The notes: generated by a model from the sequence alone, not told the origin. A stretch of 59,615 bases of DNA from Marivita sp. XM-24bin2 (GCA_003149565.1 QCWH01000023.1:1-59615), one strand, 5' to 3'. Positions 7,809 through 18,133 are shown, counted from the stretch's first letter. Translations and numbers: made by a program.

Positions 7809-9387
7809 TGAAACCACTGAGATGAGGGTCACTGCCGCATCAGATATCGAAGTTGATCGCGATGCGCTTGACCAGTCGATCAAAGAGTTTGCCGGACCCA
7901 ATGGCGATTACTATGTGGGCGCATTTCATACGATCCACGACAGCACAGGCGCCTTTCCCAAAACATTCAACATTGCGGCCGCGTTGGTTGGTCCAGTTTG
8001 GGCATCCTCGCGCGCGATCTGGGGCATGTTCTGGTCGTTTCTCATTCTCGAAATCATTGCCTGGGTCCAGATCGGCCGTGGACTTTGGGGCAATCTCGGG
8101 GCCGATTTCCTTGCACGCGCGGACCAACAGCGTGAACGCATGCAGGAGCGATTGGATCAAGCAGCCGCCGCCGCAGATGATGAGACACGACAGCGGTTTG
8201 AAACGCTTGCCGAGAATATGCAGCGTGCCATCAATCAAAACCTTGAGCGTGCGGAGGCTGCGCAAGCCGAGGGTTTCAGCATTCTGCTGATGGGCCTGGC
8301 GCTATTGGTGATTTTTAAATTCGCCCAGGGGATCTACGCGAATATTGCTTACGAAAAGCAGTATTCGCGCTGGCGGATTGATCCAACAGGAACCGAAAGT
8401 GGTCGGTCAGCAACCAATCTTGTCTTGGGTTTGGTGCTTACAGCGCTGATCGCTCCGCTGATCATCTACAAATTTACGGTTAGCAATTCCCTCGCCCTGC
8501 TGGATGAGTTCCCGGAACGCCAAGTGTCAGAAATGGTATTGGGAGACGGTGGTGGAACGCTGTTCGGCGCGGTTGCGTCCTGGATGGAAGCGCGGATCGA
8601 TGCAGCCGCGACCGCTGGTGGAGACGTCTTCGACGGCATAGTGGCGGGCGTGCGGACCGTTCTGGACGGCCTGACATTGGCGCTAAATGGGTCGCCTTGG
8701 CCCGTGGTGATGCTGGTGATTGCCGTTACCGCCTATCGTGCTGCAGGCCCGCGTGTTGCGATCTTCACAGTTGCAGCGATGGCCTACACTGCGTTGCTCG
8801 GATACTGGGCTTTGGCAATGGAAACAGTGGCGCTTGTTGGCGCGGCCGTGATCCTGTGTGTCATCATTGGAATACCCTTGGGTGTGTGGTTCGGGAAGTC
8901 ACAACGTGCATACCGCATGGCAGAGCCGGTATTGGACCTCATGCAGACCCTGCCGGCATTTGTCTATCTTATCCCGATCATCGCCTTTTTCGGCACAGGG
9001 AACCCTCCCGGTATCTTGGCCACGATCATCTTCGGAATGCCGCCGGTGATCCGATTGACCGCCCTAGGGATGCGGGGCGTTCCGGAAAGCATCAAGGAAG
9101 CCGCAGTGGCCTTTGGCGCATCGAAATGGCAGTTATTGAAAGACGTGGAGATACCGCTTGCGTTGCCGTCTATTATGGCCGGCGTGAACCAGACGATCTT
9201 GATGTGCCTGTCGATGGTGGTGATCATCTCGCTCATTGGCGGTGGTGGACTTGGCCAAGAGATTCTTGAGGCTCTGCAATTTGCTGCCAAAGGTCCTGGT
9301 TTGCTGGGGGGGTTTGCAATCTTGTTCCTGGCAATGGTCATGGACCGCGTTGTTCAGGGCGCATTCAAGCGAGCTGACCAGAAGTAA
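7801..9387 (+). CDS. Betaine-type ABC transporter permease with long N-terminal membrane and coiled-coil extension
   Basis: A 528-residue permease, far longer than the roughly 280-350 residues of ordinary ProW proteins. The C-terminal half (about 290-528) is a normal ProW-type permease with the cytoplasmic EAA loop (AVAFGASKWQLLKDVEIPLALP). The N-terminal ~215 residues are extra: a stretch with FPKTFNIAAALVGPVWASSR and a following hydrophobic segment resembling DUF2628-type membrane proteins, then a charged Ala/Glu/Gln-rich coiled coil (about residues 105-155) and a second hydrophobic segment. This extension may be regulatory, for example sensing ionic strength or membrane state, but that is inference. 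It is the last gene of the operon. Confidence 0.88.
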   Translation: MSDETTEMRVTAASDIEVDRDALDQSIKEFAGPNGDYYVGAFHTIHDSTGAFPKTFNIAAALVGPVWASSRAIWGMFWSFLILEIIAWVQIGRGLWGNLGADFLARADQQRERMQERLDQAAAAADDETRQRFETLAENMQRAINQNLERAEAAQAEGFSILLMGLALLVIFKFAQGIYANIAYEKQYSRWRIDPTGTESGRSATNLVLGLVLTALIAPLIIYKFTVSNSLALLDEFPERQVSEMVLGDGGGTLFGAVASWMEARIDAAATAGGDVFDGIVAGVRTVLDGLTLALNGSPWPVVMLVIAVTAYRAAGPRVAIFTVAAMAYTALLGYWALAMETVALVGAAVILCVIIGIPLGVWFGKSQRAYRMAEPVLDLMQTLPAFVYLIPIIAFFGTGNPPGILATIIFGMPPVIRLTALGMRGVPESIKEAAVAFGASKWQLLKDVEIPLALPSIMAGVNQTILMCLSMVVIISLIGGGGLGQEILEALQFAAKGPGLLGGFAILFLAMVMDRVVQGAFKRADQK

Positions 9388-9413
9388 CTGGGATTGGCCG
9401 ACATGGGTTGTTT

Positions 9414-9431
9414 GATCTGTTTCGGCAGATC
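9414..9431 (+). terminator. Possible terminator between convergent operons
   Basis: GATCTG and CAGATC form a 6-bp stem with a TTTCGG loop, 27 bases after the permease stop and 21 bases before the convergent DUF1217 stop. There is no T-run, so termination efficiency is uncertain. Confidence 0.35.
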
Positions 9432-9451
9432 GGGTATGCAACGTTGCGATC

Positions 9452-10258
9452 TCACACAGGCTTTTGAGGGATCGCGCTTAGCAAGACGAGCGCTGTGTGG
9501 AGCGATGAGGTTCTGCCAGCCCCTTTCGCCTGATCTAAGACAAGGAAACGGCGTGTGACGTCTTCGGCTTTTGTATCAGACGAGAGCTCCGAGATGTCGC
9601 TTGTACCGAAAACACGCCGTGCTTTCTCTTGAATTCGCTGATGCTGCTCGTCAATGTCGAGTCTCGAAAACTCAGCTGGAAGGCCAAGAGCGGTTTGCAG
9701 CACCTTTTTCAGGGGAGGTGTCGCGAGTATTTGAAACCAGGCGGCATCATTGGTTGCTGACTCTTTCCAAAGGGTTCTAATGCCTGTGGAAAAGCCAAGT
9801 GCGAGCCTCATCTCAGGGTTTGTGTCTCCGATAGCAGTTTCAAATGTGTGGTCCTGGAAGCGTTCTGCAGTTTTCCTGGCAAGGTCTTTATGACGAAAGT
9901 GGCTGGGTGGACTAATCGAGAAATCAAAATCTCGCGCGAGCGACTTATACCTGCGATCGGCAAGCTTGTTTGCAAGGGTCTTTTGGTCAGCAACGCCCTC
10001 TGTCATGAGAGTCTTAATAAAATGACGGTTGTCAATATCCTCTGATAAACCGTAAGCGCCTAGAATAACACGCAGTACGCGCCTATCATCGACAATATCA
10101 TCTGGAGTGCGTATCTCTGGAAAGCGCTCAAGAAAATATTGCGTGTCCGAAGAAATTACCACACTGCGACTATGGGCGACTTTTTGCAACTTAAGTGTCG
10201 CTTTCAAGAGCGTCCAGCCGGACAGCCCGGTACCTATTGCAAATGGTTTGAAACTCAT
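9452..10258 (-). CDS. DUF1217 family flagellar-region protein
   Basis: A 268-residue protein with the DUF1217 layout common in alphaproteobacterial flagellar clusters (GTGLSGWTLLKAT near the N-terminus, then several segments with RYKSLARDFDF-like character). It has no signal peptide or membrane helix. Its biochemical role is unknown; genetic context ties it to flagellar assembly. Its start overlaps the flbT stop by four bases (ATGA), so the two are coupled. Confidence 0.8.
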   Translation of the reverse strand: MSFKPFAIGTGLSGWTLLKATLKLQKVAHSRSVVISSDTQYFLERFPEIRTPDDIVDDRRVLRVILGAYGLSEDIDNRHFIKTLMTEGVADQKTLANKLADRRYKSLARDFDFSISPPSHFRHKDLARKTAERFQDHTFETAIGDTNPEMRLALGFSTGIRTLWKESATNDAAWFQILATPPLKKVLQTALGLPAEFSRLDIDEQHQRIQEKARRVFGTSDISELSSDTKAEDVTRRFLVLDQAKGAGRTSSLHTALVLLSAIPQKPV

Positions 10259-10659
10259 TGACCACGTGCCCTAAGTAAATGGCTTTCGATTGGTAGAAGT
10301 TGGCGCAAGAGTTTCAAACATGCATAAGCATTTTGATCAGAAATGGCGTCACTAGCTTTTAACAAAAGCGCAGCACTGTGGTCATCACTGAGGATTTCTG
10401 CCAAAGTCTGCACTTGGCCAGACAAACGTACCCAAAGAGTCACCGGATCAACTTCACCACTCAGGATAAGCTGAGCAAGATAGCAGGCGCGCCGTACAGG
10501 TGTATTGGCCTCGTCCGGATGGATGGCATCCTTCAGCCGCAGAATGTTGGCCTTTGAAGTCAACACTGTAATCCGCGAACGATGGTCGCCATTTTCAATC
10601 ACGGCGCCATTGATCAAAACCCTTTCCTTGGGTCCCATTTTTAACACCAACCCGCTCAT
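10255..10659 (-). CDS. flbT: Flagellar biosynthesis repressor FlbT
   Basis: A 134-residue FlbT protein, normal length. The opening LVLKMGPKERVLINGAVIEN is the family signature. In Caulobacter FlbT acts after transcription by binding the flagellin mRNA 5' leader and promoting its decay until the hook is complete. Here it lies directly downstream of flaF and the flagellin gene, as in most Rhodobacterales, with four-base overlaps on both sides. The flagellin leader carries a hairpin (12398-12417) that could be its target. Confidence 0.92.
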   Translation of the reverse strand: MSGLVLKMGPKERVLINGAVIENGDHRSRITVLTSKANILRLKDAIHPDEANTPVRRACYLAQLILSGEVDPVTLWVRLSGQVQTLAEILSDDHSAALLLKASDAISDQNAYACLKLLRQLLPIESHLLRARGQ

Positions 10660-11027
10660 TGGCTTGGCCGTATTGCGGTTAGCCCTCGAAGCATCGCCAG
10701 GTTGGTCTCAATGAGGGGGGCGATGCTGACATCCTCGATCAGAACCCTACGGGAATATGTTTGAACAAACTCAAATAGGTAAAAAATCTGTGCCCGCAAA
10801 TCGGTCGTCAGACCATTATTGGCATTTGCGACATCGACTGCAAACATTGTCCACAGCTTTTGATTGCTACTCAAAGCAGCAACAAAGCCTGCGTAGTCTG
10901 CCTGTCGTGTCTCAGCATGCTCTTTGAGACGCCTGGTTGTCCTGAGAACAATTTCAATCTCGGTATCCTTGATAGACTTGATAGGAGTAGTGCGATAACT
11001 TTGATATACATCTGGGTTCAACATCAT
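10656..11027 (-). CDS. flaF: Flagellar biosynthesis regulator FlaF
   Basis: A 123-residue FlaF protein (or 122 from the second Met). Recognisable features are the internal LKEHAETRQADYAGFVAALSSN region, with its link of helix and conserved Trp in NQKLWTMFAVDVAN, and the helical C-terminal half. FlaF promotes flagellin synthesis and secretion and opposes FlbT. The gene is 62 bases downstream of the flagellin stop codon and overlaps flbT by four bases. Confidence 0.92.
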   Translation of the reverse strand: MMLNPDVYQSYRTTPIKSIKDTEIEIVLRTTRRLKEHAETRQADYAGFVAALSSNQKLWTMFAVDVANANNGLTTDLRAQIFYLFEFVQTYSRRVLIEDVSIAPLIETNLAMLRGLTAIRPSQ

Positions 11028-11089
11028 GCCTTAACTTGCTCGAAACTTTCAAATAGGAACTCGGGCCAAAAAATGACCCGAGCCAAGGC

Positions 11090-12360
11090 TTACCGGAAAA
11101 GCGAGAGTAATGATTGTGGTGCTTGATTTGCAATCGATAGCGCCTGTACACCCAGTTGTTGCTGAACTTGCAATGCTTGGAGTCGCGCACTGGCTTCTTC
11201 CATATCTGCATCCACCAAAGTTCCAATTCCTGATTTCAGGGAGTCTGTTAGGCTCGAAATGAAATTGGTTTGGGTTTCAATTCTGCCTTGCGCGGAGCCA
11301 AAAGAAGCTGCAGAATCGATAGCGTTCTGGATCATATATTCAATGGATACGAGAGCAGCATCCGCACCAGCATCCGTCGTGACATTGATGTCATTCAACT
11401 TTTCCAGGCCTCCGCCGATTGTGACTTCCGTTGGACTGGTCAAAGTATCTACCCGCGCAGCGATCGTGTCCGTTGCATCGGTCAGGGTGGATGACACGGA
11501 CAAATTCCCTCCAGAAGCAGTCACGTTAAATGTCGACATGTCCAGTCCCTGTTCGGCTGCATAAATTGCGTAGGCTTGCGCCAAGCCCTTGGCAACGTCT
11601 CCTGCCGTGTCTCCATCACGTGCAATGTACATGACCTTCTGTGCATCGGCTGCAGTAGTTCCAGTTGTGTAGTCGGCTGCAGTAAATTTGTCGCCATTTG
11701 CATCAGTTCCCGTTACCCCAAGACTGAAAATCTGCCCGGCACCCGTTGGAGTCGTTATCGCCAGCGTCGCTGTCTGGGTCGCATTTAACGTGACGGCAGC
11801 CGTCAGGTTGCCCACCGTTCCACCCACAACCGAACTTTCAGCAGTCCCAAGGTCTTTCTTCGCAACCGCAATATCGCTTGCCGACACACCGGATGATGAA
11901 CGATCTAGAGATGCCAGTACGTTGACAGAACCCGAACCTGCATCGGTTTCTCGATTGGAAAGTAGATTGAGGCCGTTGAATTGGGCAGCGCCAACGACTG
12001 CATTGATTTGTTCGCGGAGCGCTACGATATCTGTCTGAATTTTTCGCGATCGACATTCTGTTCCTGCGACGCCACAATCTTACTTTTCATATCCGTTAGG
12101 AGATCTGTAACCGTCTCCGCACCATTTCGCGCCACGGCAACGGTCGACTCTCCGAGGTTAAGGCTATCCGAGATTCCTTGAAATCCCTTGACGTCCGATT
12201 CCATGACTTTTGAAATCGCCCAGACCGCTGCATTGTCGCGCGCTGTGCTAACAGATTTCCCAGTAGAAATCGCGTTTTGTGTGTCCGTGAGTTTCGAGTT
12301 GATTGATTTCAATGTTTGCAGCGCGACCATCGCTCCGTTGTTCGTCAGTATGCTGGACAT
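11090..12360 (-). pseudogene. Flagellin, interrupted by a one-base deletion in an A-run
   Basis: The flagellin gene reads normally from 12360 (MSSILTNNGAMVALQTL, the D0/D1 N-terminal signature) for about 108 codons and then hits a stop. The remaining central and C-terminal domain continues in another frame to 11090, ending with the canonical LQVQQQLGVQALSIANQAPQ and the usual terminal Arg. The shift lies in a run of five A on the coding strand (T-run at 12040-12044 on +). One more A gives a continuous EKIQTDIVALREQINAVVGA, which is the normal flagellin sequence at that place, and a protein of about 423 residues. It could be a true mutation, reversible slippage (phase variation) or a sequencing error. 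RBS AAGGAAG precedes the start. Confidence 0.9.
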
Positions 12361-12397
12361 TTTCTTCCTTCCTTCGTGCTTTGCACATGTTAGTTTT

Positions 12398-12417
12398 GCC
12401 TAAAAATTGTCTTAGGC
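12398..12417 (-). promoter_or_regulatory. Stem-loop in the flagellin 5' leader, possible FlbT target
   Basis: GCCTAA and TTAGGC form a perfect 6-bp stem around an 8-base loop, 38-57 bases upstream of the flagellin start. It would lie in the untranslated leader of the mRNA if transcription begins further upstream. In Caulobacter FlbT acts on the flagellin leader, and flbT is in the same gene block here. Binding is inferred. Confidence 0.4.
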
Positions 12418-12637
12418 GACCAGTGGAGTGTCATTCTGACAAGTGCTGGGCATACCCGCGCCACGAAAATCGTGCATTCACAGGTTTGTCCGTCAATGCT
12501 GAATATTTTCTGAACAGTTTCTTCTTATTGGATAAAATTCTATGTAATCAGTTATTTGGGTCGAGATGTTGTGAACTTCTAAATAACAGTTTTGAACTAG
12601 GACGTACTTTTACACAACCCTCACAGGAATTAATGGA

Positions 12638-14038
12638 ATGAATGGTGGTGTGCTGAAATTCTCAGATCAAATGTCACTTATTGATATCGCCAATTCTCCC
12701 AATAAGATGACATCTTCGAACGAAACTTGTCACAGCTTCGAAAGGCATCTTAATTCGATACTCCTGACGGAGGATATTGTCGAGCTACGTAAGGAGAGCG
12801 ATGGTTCCGATGAGCATACAAAAGACGCAGAAAAATTGGAATCCTGCAAGAATGTGCTCGCGCTGGATTCAAATATATTTCAGGAAAATGATGAAATTTT
12901 TAATCACGGGCATAAAGTCTCCCCAAGAGAAATGAAGATATGGCCCGATCCTCAAATAGAGTTTAGGATTGAGGGATCGGGATTTCTCAAAATTCAGCCA
13001 GAAATTAAATCCAAATATCGAGATATAGACTACGCGGAAGCTAAGTTTGCAGACGAGTCTTTGGAAAATCTTTCAAGTGGAATTGGTGAGAAATCGATAA
13101 TTAGTTTATATGAATCTAAATCTTTTCATAAAGTGGATGATACCGATTACGTGACCAGTAATCCCAAGCATAAAATGCCCTTAATGGAAAAATTTCCTTT
13201 GAGCAGTTTTTCGGCCGAATTGGTGGGTTTGGAGTTTGATCAAACCTTAAGTGCACAATTGGATTATCGATCGCGTTCCATTTGGCACGCCAAGGTGAGC
13301 AATGATGAATTCTTTGACGCACACCGGCAAAACAGTAGCTCTGAAATTAGCGTTGAAAAATTGCCTAAGATTATGAGTGTTGCTGATCGCCTATCGCCGC
13401 TTGATCCTTTACGAAATAAAATCCGGACCGAGTCGGAATTAGATTCTTGGAAGGGCTTATTCGAATACAGGGGGTCAGGCAGTAAAAGCGTATACGTCAC
13501 AAATTTGAAGCATCTAGATCGTGAAGTGATTGATGAGCGTGGATTTCTAATATCGGATGTGAATCGAGAAAAAATTTACACAAGTTTGATTGAATATGTA
13601 AATAAAATATCAACCTCTGAGGAAGTACATTTCAAAAATCGCTCTGCACAAGGAGTATTTTCAAGGAGTTCAATGATTTTCGATCAGACTAATTCAGAAA
13701 ATCAAAGAATCTCCGGAGGTTTTCTGCAGGAAAAAGTAATGGATTTGCTGCCGAAAGTTTCAATTCACTCCCATGAGGATAGTATGGACTTACGGTTTGT
13801 TTCGGGCAGCAAGGAATTGTCAGAGGCACTGTCGCGGCACCAATTGGAGCTAAGAGCTGCGTTCAAGAATCTTGGCATTGAAAATATTGACCTGACATTC
13901 ACTGAAGAATTCCCAGACCAACGGCGGTCACAAACAAAACATTGTTCGCTCGAGAAGGATATTTCCATCGAAGGGATTGAACTGTCAGAAGGTGTTGAAA
14001 TTACCTACAATCCAAGCGGTCTGGACCGGCGAATTTGA
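12638..14038 (+). CDS. FliK-like flagellar hook-length control protein
   Basis: A 466-residue protein of low-complexity, Ser/Glu/Asp/Lys-rich character with no signal peptide. The long N-terminal part is unlike anything I recognise. The C-terminal region (about 395-430: SMDLRFVSGSKELSEALSRH, then LELRAAFKNLGIENIDL) has the Flg_hook (FliK C-terminal) pattern, and FlgD follows 12 bases downstream, the standard fliK-flgD order. The coding region is clearly more AT-rich than its neighbours, which fits a fast-evolving hook-length ruler. ATG at 12638 has AGGA about ten bases upstream. It is divergent from flagellin. Confidence 0.65.
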   Translation: MNGGVLKFSDQMSLIDIANSPNKMTSSNETCHSFERHLNSILLTEDIVELRKESDGSDEHTKDAEKLESCKNVLALDSNIFQENDEIFNHGHKVSPREMKIWPDPQIEFRIEGSGFLKIQPEIKSKYRDIDYAEAKFADESLENLSSGIGEKSIISLYESKSFHKVDDTDYVTSNPKHKMPLMEKFPLSSFSAELVGLEFDQTLSAQLDYRSRSIWHAKVSNDEFFDAHRQNSSSEISVEKLPKIMSVADRLSPLDPLRNKIRTESELDSWKGLFEYRGSGSKSVYVTNLKHLDREVIDERGFLISDVNREKIYTSLIEYVNKISTSEEVHFKNRSAQGVFSRSSMIFDQTNSENQRISGGFLQEKVMDLLPKVSIHSHEDSMDLRFVSGSKELSEALSRHQLELRAAFKNLGIENIDLTFTEEFPDQRRSQTKHCSLEKDISIEGIELSEGVEITYNPSGLDRRI

Positions 14039-14050
14039 AAAGGAGGGATC

Positions 14051-14695
14051 GTGATCCAAGTCGAGAAAAATGTTTCAAGCCCAATTCAAGGGCGGGCAAA
14101 CACCATTACCCAGGACTTTGAGACATTCTTGAAGATGCTGACAACACAGATTCAAAATCAGGATCCACTTAGCCCGATGGCAGCCGACCAATTCGCAAGT
14201 CAGCTTGCATCTTTCTCAATGGTTGAGCAGCAGACCTTGACCAATCAGCGGTTGGAGCAGTTGGTTTTGGGACTGGGATCAGACGGGCGGTCTTCCTTCG
14301 CGTCGTTTATGGGACGCCATATATTGCATGAAGGGCCTTTCAATTTTTCCGGTTCGGCTGTTCTGTTGGAGATCGATGGTGTTTCAGTTGACGAGAGTGG
14401 CTTGAAATTGTCGATTGTTTCGCGCGACGGTCGGGTTGTCTCTGAAAAGTCTTTTTCTGAGGGGCAATCGCAGATGCACTGGAACGGGACGGATAAAGAC
14501 GGGCTGCTTGTTGAACCTGGTTTCTACTCTGCAGAAATACGTCGAGTTTCGGATGACACTCCGGTCAACGCAAAGGTTGTCACTGCTGGTCTTGTCGAAG
14601 AGGTGCGCTTTGGTTCAGGGGGGGCCGAATTTATACTGGCGAACGGCACTATAGTCACCGAAAACAATATAGCGGGTGTGCGTCTGCTTGATTAA
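14051..14695 (+). CDS. flgD: Flagellar hook assembly scaffold FlgD
   Basis: A 214-residue FlgD, normal length. The N-terminal signature FLKMLTTQIQNQDPLSPM (about residues 25-43) and the SQLASFSMVEQQ segment are characteristic. The C-terminal half carries the FlgD tudor/Ig-like hybrid region with WNGTDKDGLLVEPGFYSAEI. FlgD caps the growing hook and is left behind after assembly. A strong AGGAGG precedes the GTG start at 14051. The rest of the hook and basal-body genes are not in this window. Confidence 0.93.
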   Translation: MIQVEKNVSSPIQGRANTITQDFETFLKMLTTQIQNQDPLSPMAADQFASQLASFSMVEQQTLTNQRLEQLVLGLGSDGRSSFASFMGRHILHEGPFNFSGSAVLLEIDGVSVDESGLKLSIVSRDGRVVSEKSFSEGQSQMHWNGTDKDGLLVEPGFYSAEIRRVSDDTPVNAKVVTAGLVEEVRFGSGGAEFILANGTIVTENNIAGVRLLD

Positions 14696-14800
14696 TTAAT
14701 TCGGGTCGCATGATAGTTTGTCCGTATCTGATTGGCAGTTCACGACTGATGTTTTTGCGCATTCTTCGCTCTGCGACACGCAACCCGCTGCGAGATGAGC

Positions 14801-17800
14801 TTACGCTTGGAGCGACTTGACGACCAGTTCACCTTCTTCGTGAGCTTTCATTGCAAGTGCCGCCGCATGAGCGCCTGCCGCCGTGGTAAAGTAAGGGATC
14901 TTGTCGAACAAGGCGACAGAACGGATTTCTCGACTGTCCTGAACAGACGCGGCACCTTCTGTCGTATTCATCACCAAGTCGATGCCGCCGTCTTTCATCA
15001 AATCGACGATATTGGGTCGACCTTCGTAAACTTTCTTCGTGATTTCGCATTGGATGTCATGTTCAGATAGGAAAGCTGCGGTCCCGGAAGTTGCAATAAT
15101 CTTAAAACCGAGATCCACGAGTATTTGCGCAGTCTCGACCAATTGATCGGTCTTGTCTTCATTCTTGATCGAGAAGAACACGCTTCCAGACCTAGGCAGA
15201 TGGTTGCCTGCGCCGAGCTGAGCTTTGAGGAATGCGCGTGGGAAAGAACGATCCCATCCCATGACTTCCCCAGTTGAGCGCATCTCTGGTCCGAGGATCG
15301 TGTCGACGCCGGGAAAACGAGCGAACGGCAAAACGGCTTCCTTCACCGAGAACCAAGGCATCATTGGATCGGCCAAAGTCATTGGATCGGCCAACGGCAA
15401 GACAGTATCGTAGTCCGCATTTTCCGGATAAGGATCACGCATCGGGAAATTGGTCAAAGCTTCGCCCGCCATGACCCGGGCTGCTATCGAAGCAATTGCC
15501 GAGTCTGTTGCTTTGGCGACGAATGGAACTGTGCGAGACGCACGTGGGTTGACCTCGATCAAATACACGTCGCCATTTTTGATTGCGAACTGAACGTTCA
15601 TGAGCCCGACAACGTTCAAGGCCAGGGCTAATGCCTCTGTCTGACGCTTGATTTCTGCGAGGATATCGTCCGAAAGAGAGTAGGGAGGCAAGGAACAGGC
15701 GCTGTCCCCTGAATGCACACCTGCCTCTTCAATATGTTGCATGATCCCAGCCACATGGACACGGGTGCCGTCGCAGAGCGCATCAACGTCAAGTTCGATG
15801 GCTCCTGAAAGATAGCTGTCGAGCAACACAGGGCTGTCGCCGGACACAACAACAGCTTCGGCGATATAGCGTTCCAGATGCGCCATATCCCGTACGATCT
15901 CCATTGCACGACCGCCGAGAACGTATGACGGGCGGATCACGAGCGGGAAGCCGATATCTTCTGCGATCGCCAGAGCCTGTTCGCCCGTGGACGCGATACC
16001 GTTGCGAGGTTGTTTCAGACCGAGCTTGTTTACAAGAGCTTGAAAGCGTTCGCGATCTTCAGCAAGGTCAATTGCATCCGGTGTGGTGCCGAGAATTGGT
16101 ATTCCTTCTGCTTCCAAGGCATTGGCAAGCTTCAACGGGGTCTGGCCCCCAAATTGAACAATAACGCCGTGAAGTGTGCCATTCTCTCGTTCAACGCGCA
16201 AAATTTCCAACACATGTTCAAATGTGAGAGGCTCGAAATACAGTCGGTCTGACGTGTCGTAGTCGGTCGAAACGGTCTCGGGATTACAGTTGACCATGAT
16301 CGTTTCATAGCCTGCGTCCGTCAGTGCAAAACAGGCGTGACAGCAGCAGTAGTCAAATTCGATCCCTTGGCCGATACGGTTTGGACCGCCGCCTAAAATC
16401 ACAACCTTTTTCCGATCACTGGGCCGTGCTTCGCATTCCGCGTCACCCATCATGGGCGCCTCGTAGGTTGAATACATGTAAGGCGTTTGCGCTTCGAACT
16501 CTGCGGCGCATGTGTCGATGCGTTTGAAACTGGCCTTCACGTTCAGGGCGAGGCGCCGCGCACGTACGTCTTTTTCTGTTATGCCAGAGAGCTTGGCCAG
16601 ACGTGCATCCGTGAAGCCAAGCATCTTGAGCTCGCGCATCCCCGACTCGTTTGTTGGAAGTCCATTTGAGCGGACAACTTCCTCGGTTTCCACAATCTCG
16701 CGAATTCTGGCAAGGAACCAAGGATCAAACATCGTTGTCGCGTGGATCTCATCATCTGTAAGACCGTGACGCATGGCTTGGGCAATTGTCCGCATCCGGT
16801 CAGGCGTCTGCTGACTGATCGCTTTGATGACTGCAGATTTTTCCGGAGCGCCCTCGATATATACTTCGTCAAAGCCCGTCAGGCCGGACTCCATGGAGGC
16901 CAAAGCCTTTTGCAGGGATTCGTGGATTGTACGGCCAATGGCCATCGCCTCGCCAACGGACTTCATCGCTGTGGTGAGGTGTGGTTCCGAACCTGGGAAT
17001 TTCTCAAATGCGAATTTCGGAATTTTGGTGACCACGTAGTCAATCGTCGGTTCGAACGAGGCGGGTGTGACCTTGGTGATGTCGTTGTCCAACTCGTCAA
17101 GCGTGTATCCGACTGCCAGCTTTGCTGCGATCTTGGCGATTGGGAATCCAGTTGCTTTTGACGCAAGCGCAGAAGACCGGCTGACACGCGGGTTCATTTC
17201 GATGACAACCATGCGCCCGTCTTCGGGGTTGATTGCCCATTGGACGTTCGAGCCTCCGGTTTCGACTCCAATCTCGCGCAGAACGGCAATCGAACCGTTG
17301 CGCATGATCTGGTATTCCTTGTCGGTCAGGGTCAGCGCCGGTGCGACGGTGATTGAGTCCCCGGTATGCACGCCCATAGGATCGACGTTTTCAATGGCGC
17401 AAACAATAATTGCGTTGTCGGCCCGGTCGCGCACGACCTCCATCTCAAATTCTTTCCAGCCCAGCAAAGATTCGTCGATCAGGATTTGATTGACTGGAGA
17501 TGCGTCCATGCCGGAACGGCAATAGTGGACGAAGTCCTCACGGTTATAGGCTACGCCACCACCAGTGCCGCCCAAGGTAAAGGCGGGGCGAATGATCGCT
17601 GGAAGTCCGATGTGCTCAAGTTCAGCAAGGGCAAGCGCAACGCCGGCCTCAAGATCTGCATTTCCGTTGTCTTTTTTCGGGGCGGTGACGATCGTCGCTT
17701 TCGGATTCTCCAGTCCGATGCGATCCATTGCTTCGCGGAAAAGCTTGCGGTCTTCGGCCATTTCAATGGCTTCTCTCTTGGCACCGATCATTTCAACGCC

Positions 17801-18133
17801 AAACTTTTCCAGAACACCCATCTCTTCCAACGCGAGTGAGGTGTTTAAGCCAGTTTGCCCCCCCATCGTCGGCAGCAAAGCGTCTGGGCGTTCCTTTTCG
17901 ATGATCTTGGCTACGATCTCTGGCGTGATCGGCTCGATATAGGTTGCGTCGGCCAATTCTGGGTCTGTCATGATGGTCGCCGGGTTGGAGTTGACCAGAA
18001 TGACCCTGTACCCTTCTTCACGCAGCGCTTTGCAGGCCTGAGCACCGGAATAGTCGAACTCGCAGGCCTGCCCGATAACGATCGGCCCAGCTCCGATGAT
18101 CATAATGGATTTGATATCGGTACGTTTGGGCAT
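14801..18133 (-). CDS. carB: Carbamoyl-phosphate synthase large subunit
   Basis: A 1110-residue CarB, the usual length. It has two homologous ATP-grasp halves, each opening with a nucleotide-binding segment ([20 protein letters not shown] near residue 10 and [20 protein letters not shown] near residue 570), an oligomerisation domain between them and a C-terminal MGS-like allosteric domain (from about 970). It makes carbamoyl phosphate from glutamine-derived ammonia, bicarbonate and two ATP for arginine and pyrimidine synthesis; the small subunit CarA is not in the window. It stands alone, with 644 bp upstream shared with divergent aspS. Confidence 0.98.
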   Translation of the reverse strand: MPKRTDIKSIMIIGAGPIVIGQACEFDYSGAQACKALREEGYRVILVNSNPATIMTDPELADATYIEPITPEIVAKIIEKERPDALLPTMGGQTGLNTSLALEEMGVLEKFGVEMIGAKREAIEMAEDRKLFREAMDRIGLENPKATIVTAPKKDNGNADLEAGVALALAELEHIGLPAIIRPAFTLGGTGGGVAYNREDFVHYCRSGMDASPVNQILIDESLLGWKEFEMEVVRDRADNAIIVCAIENVDPMGVHTGDSITVAPALTLTDKEYQIMRNGSIAVLREIGVETGGSNVQWAINPEDGRMVVIEMNPRVSRSSALASKATGFPIAKIAAKLAVGYTLDELDNDITKVTPASFEPTIDYVVTKIPKFAFEKFPGSEPHLTTAMKSVGEAMAIGRTIHESLQKALASMESGLTGFDEVYIEGAPEKSAVIKAISQQTPDRMRTIAQAMRHGLTDDEIHATTMFDPWFLARIREIVETEEVVRSNGLPTNESGMRELKMLGFTDARLAKLSGITEKDVRARRLALNVKASFKRIDTCAAEFEAQTPYMYSTYEAPMMGDAECEARPSDRKKVVILGGGPNRIGQGIEFDYCCCHACFALTDAGYETIMVNCNPETVSTDYDTSDRLYFEPLTFEHVLEILRVERENGTLHGVIVQFGGQTPLKLANALEAEGIPILGTTPDAIDLAEDRERFQALVNKLGLKQPRNGIASTGEQALAIAEDIGFPLVIRPSYVLGGRAMEIVRDMAHLERYIAEAVVVSGDSPVLLDSYLSGAIELDVDALCDGTRVHVAGIMQHIEEAGVHSGDSACSLPPYSLSDDILAEIKRQTEALALALNVVGLMNVQFAIKNGDVYLIEVNPRASRTVPFVAKATDSAIASIAARVMAGEALTNFPMRDPYPENADYDTVLPLADPMTLADPMMPWFSVKEAVLPFARFPGVDTILGPEMRSTGEVMGWDRSFPRAFLKAQLGAGNHLPRSGSVFFSIKNEDKTDQLVETAQILVDLGFKIIATSGTAAFLSEHDIQCEITKKVYEGRPNIVDLMKDGGIDLVMNTTEGAASVQDSREIRSVALFDKIPYFTTAAGAHAAALAMKAHEEGELVVKSLQA

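Noticed and set aside
14801-18133. Several long open frames on the + strand inside carB
   Set aside because: They are shadows of carB codon bias; their translations show no family pattern.
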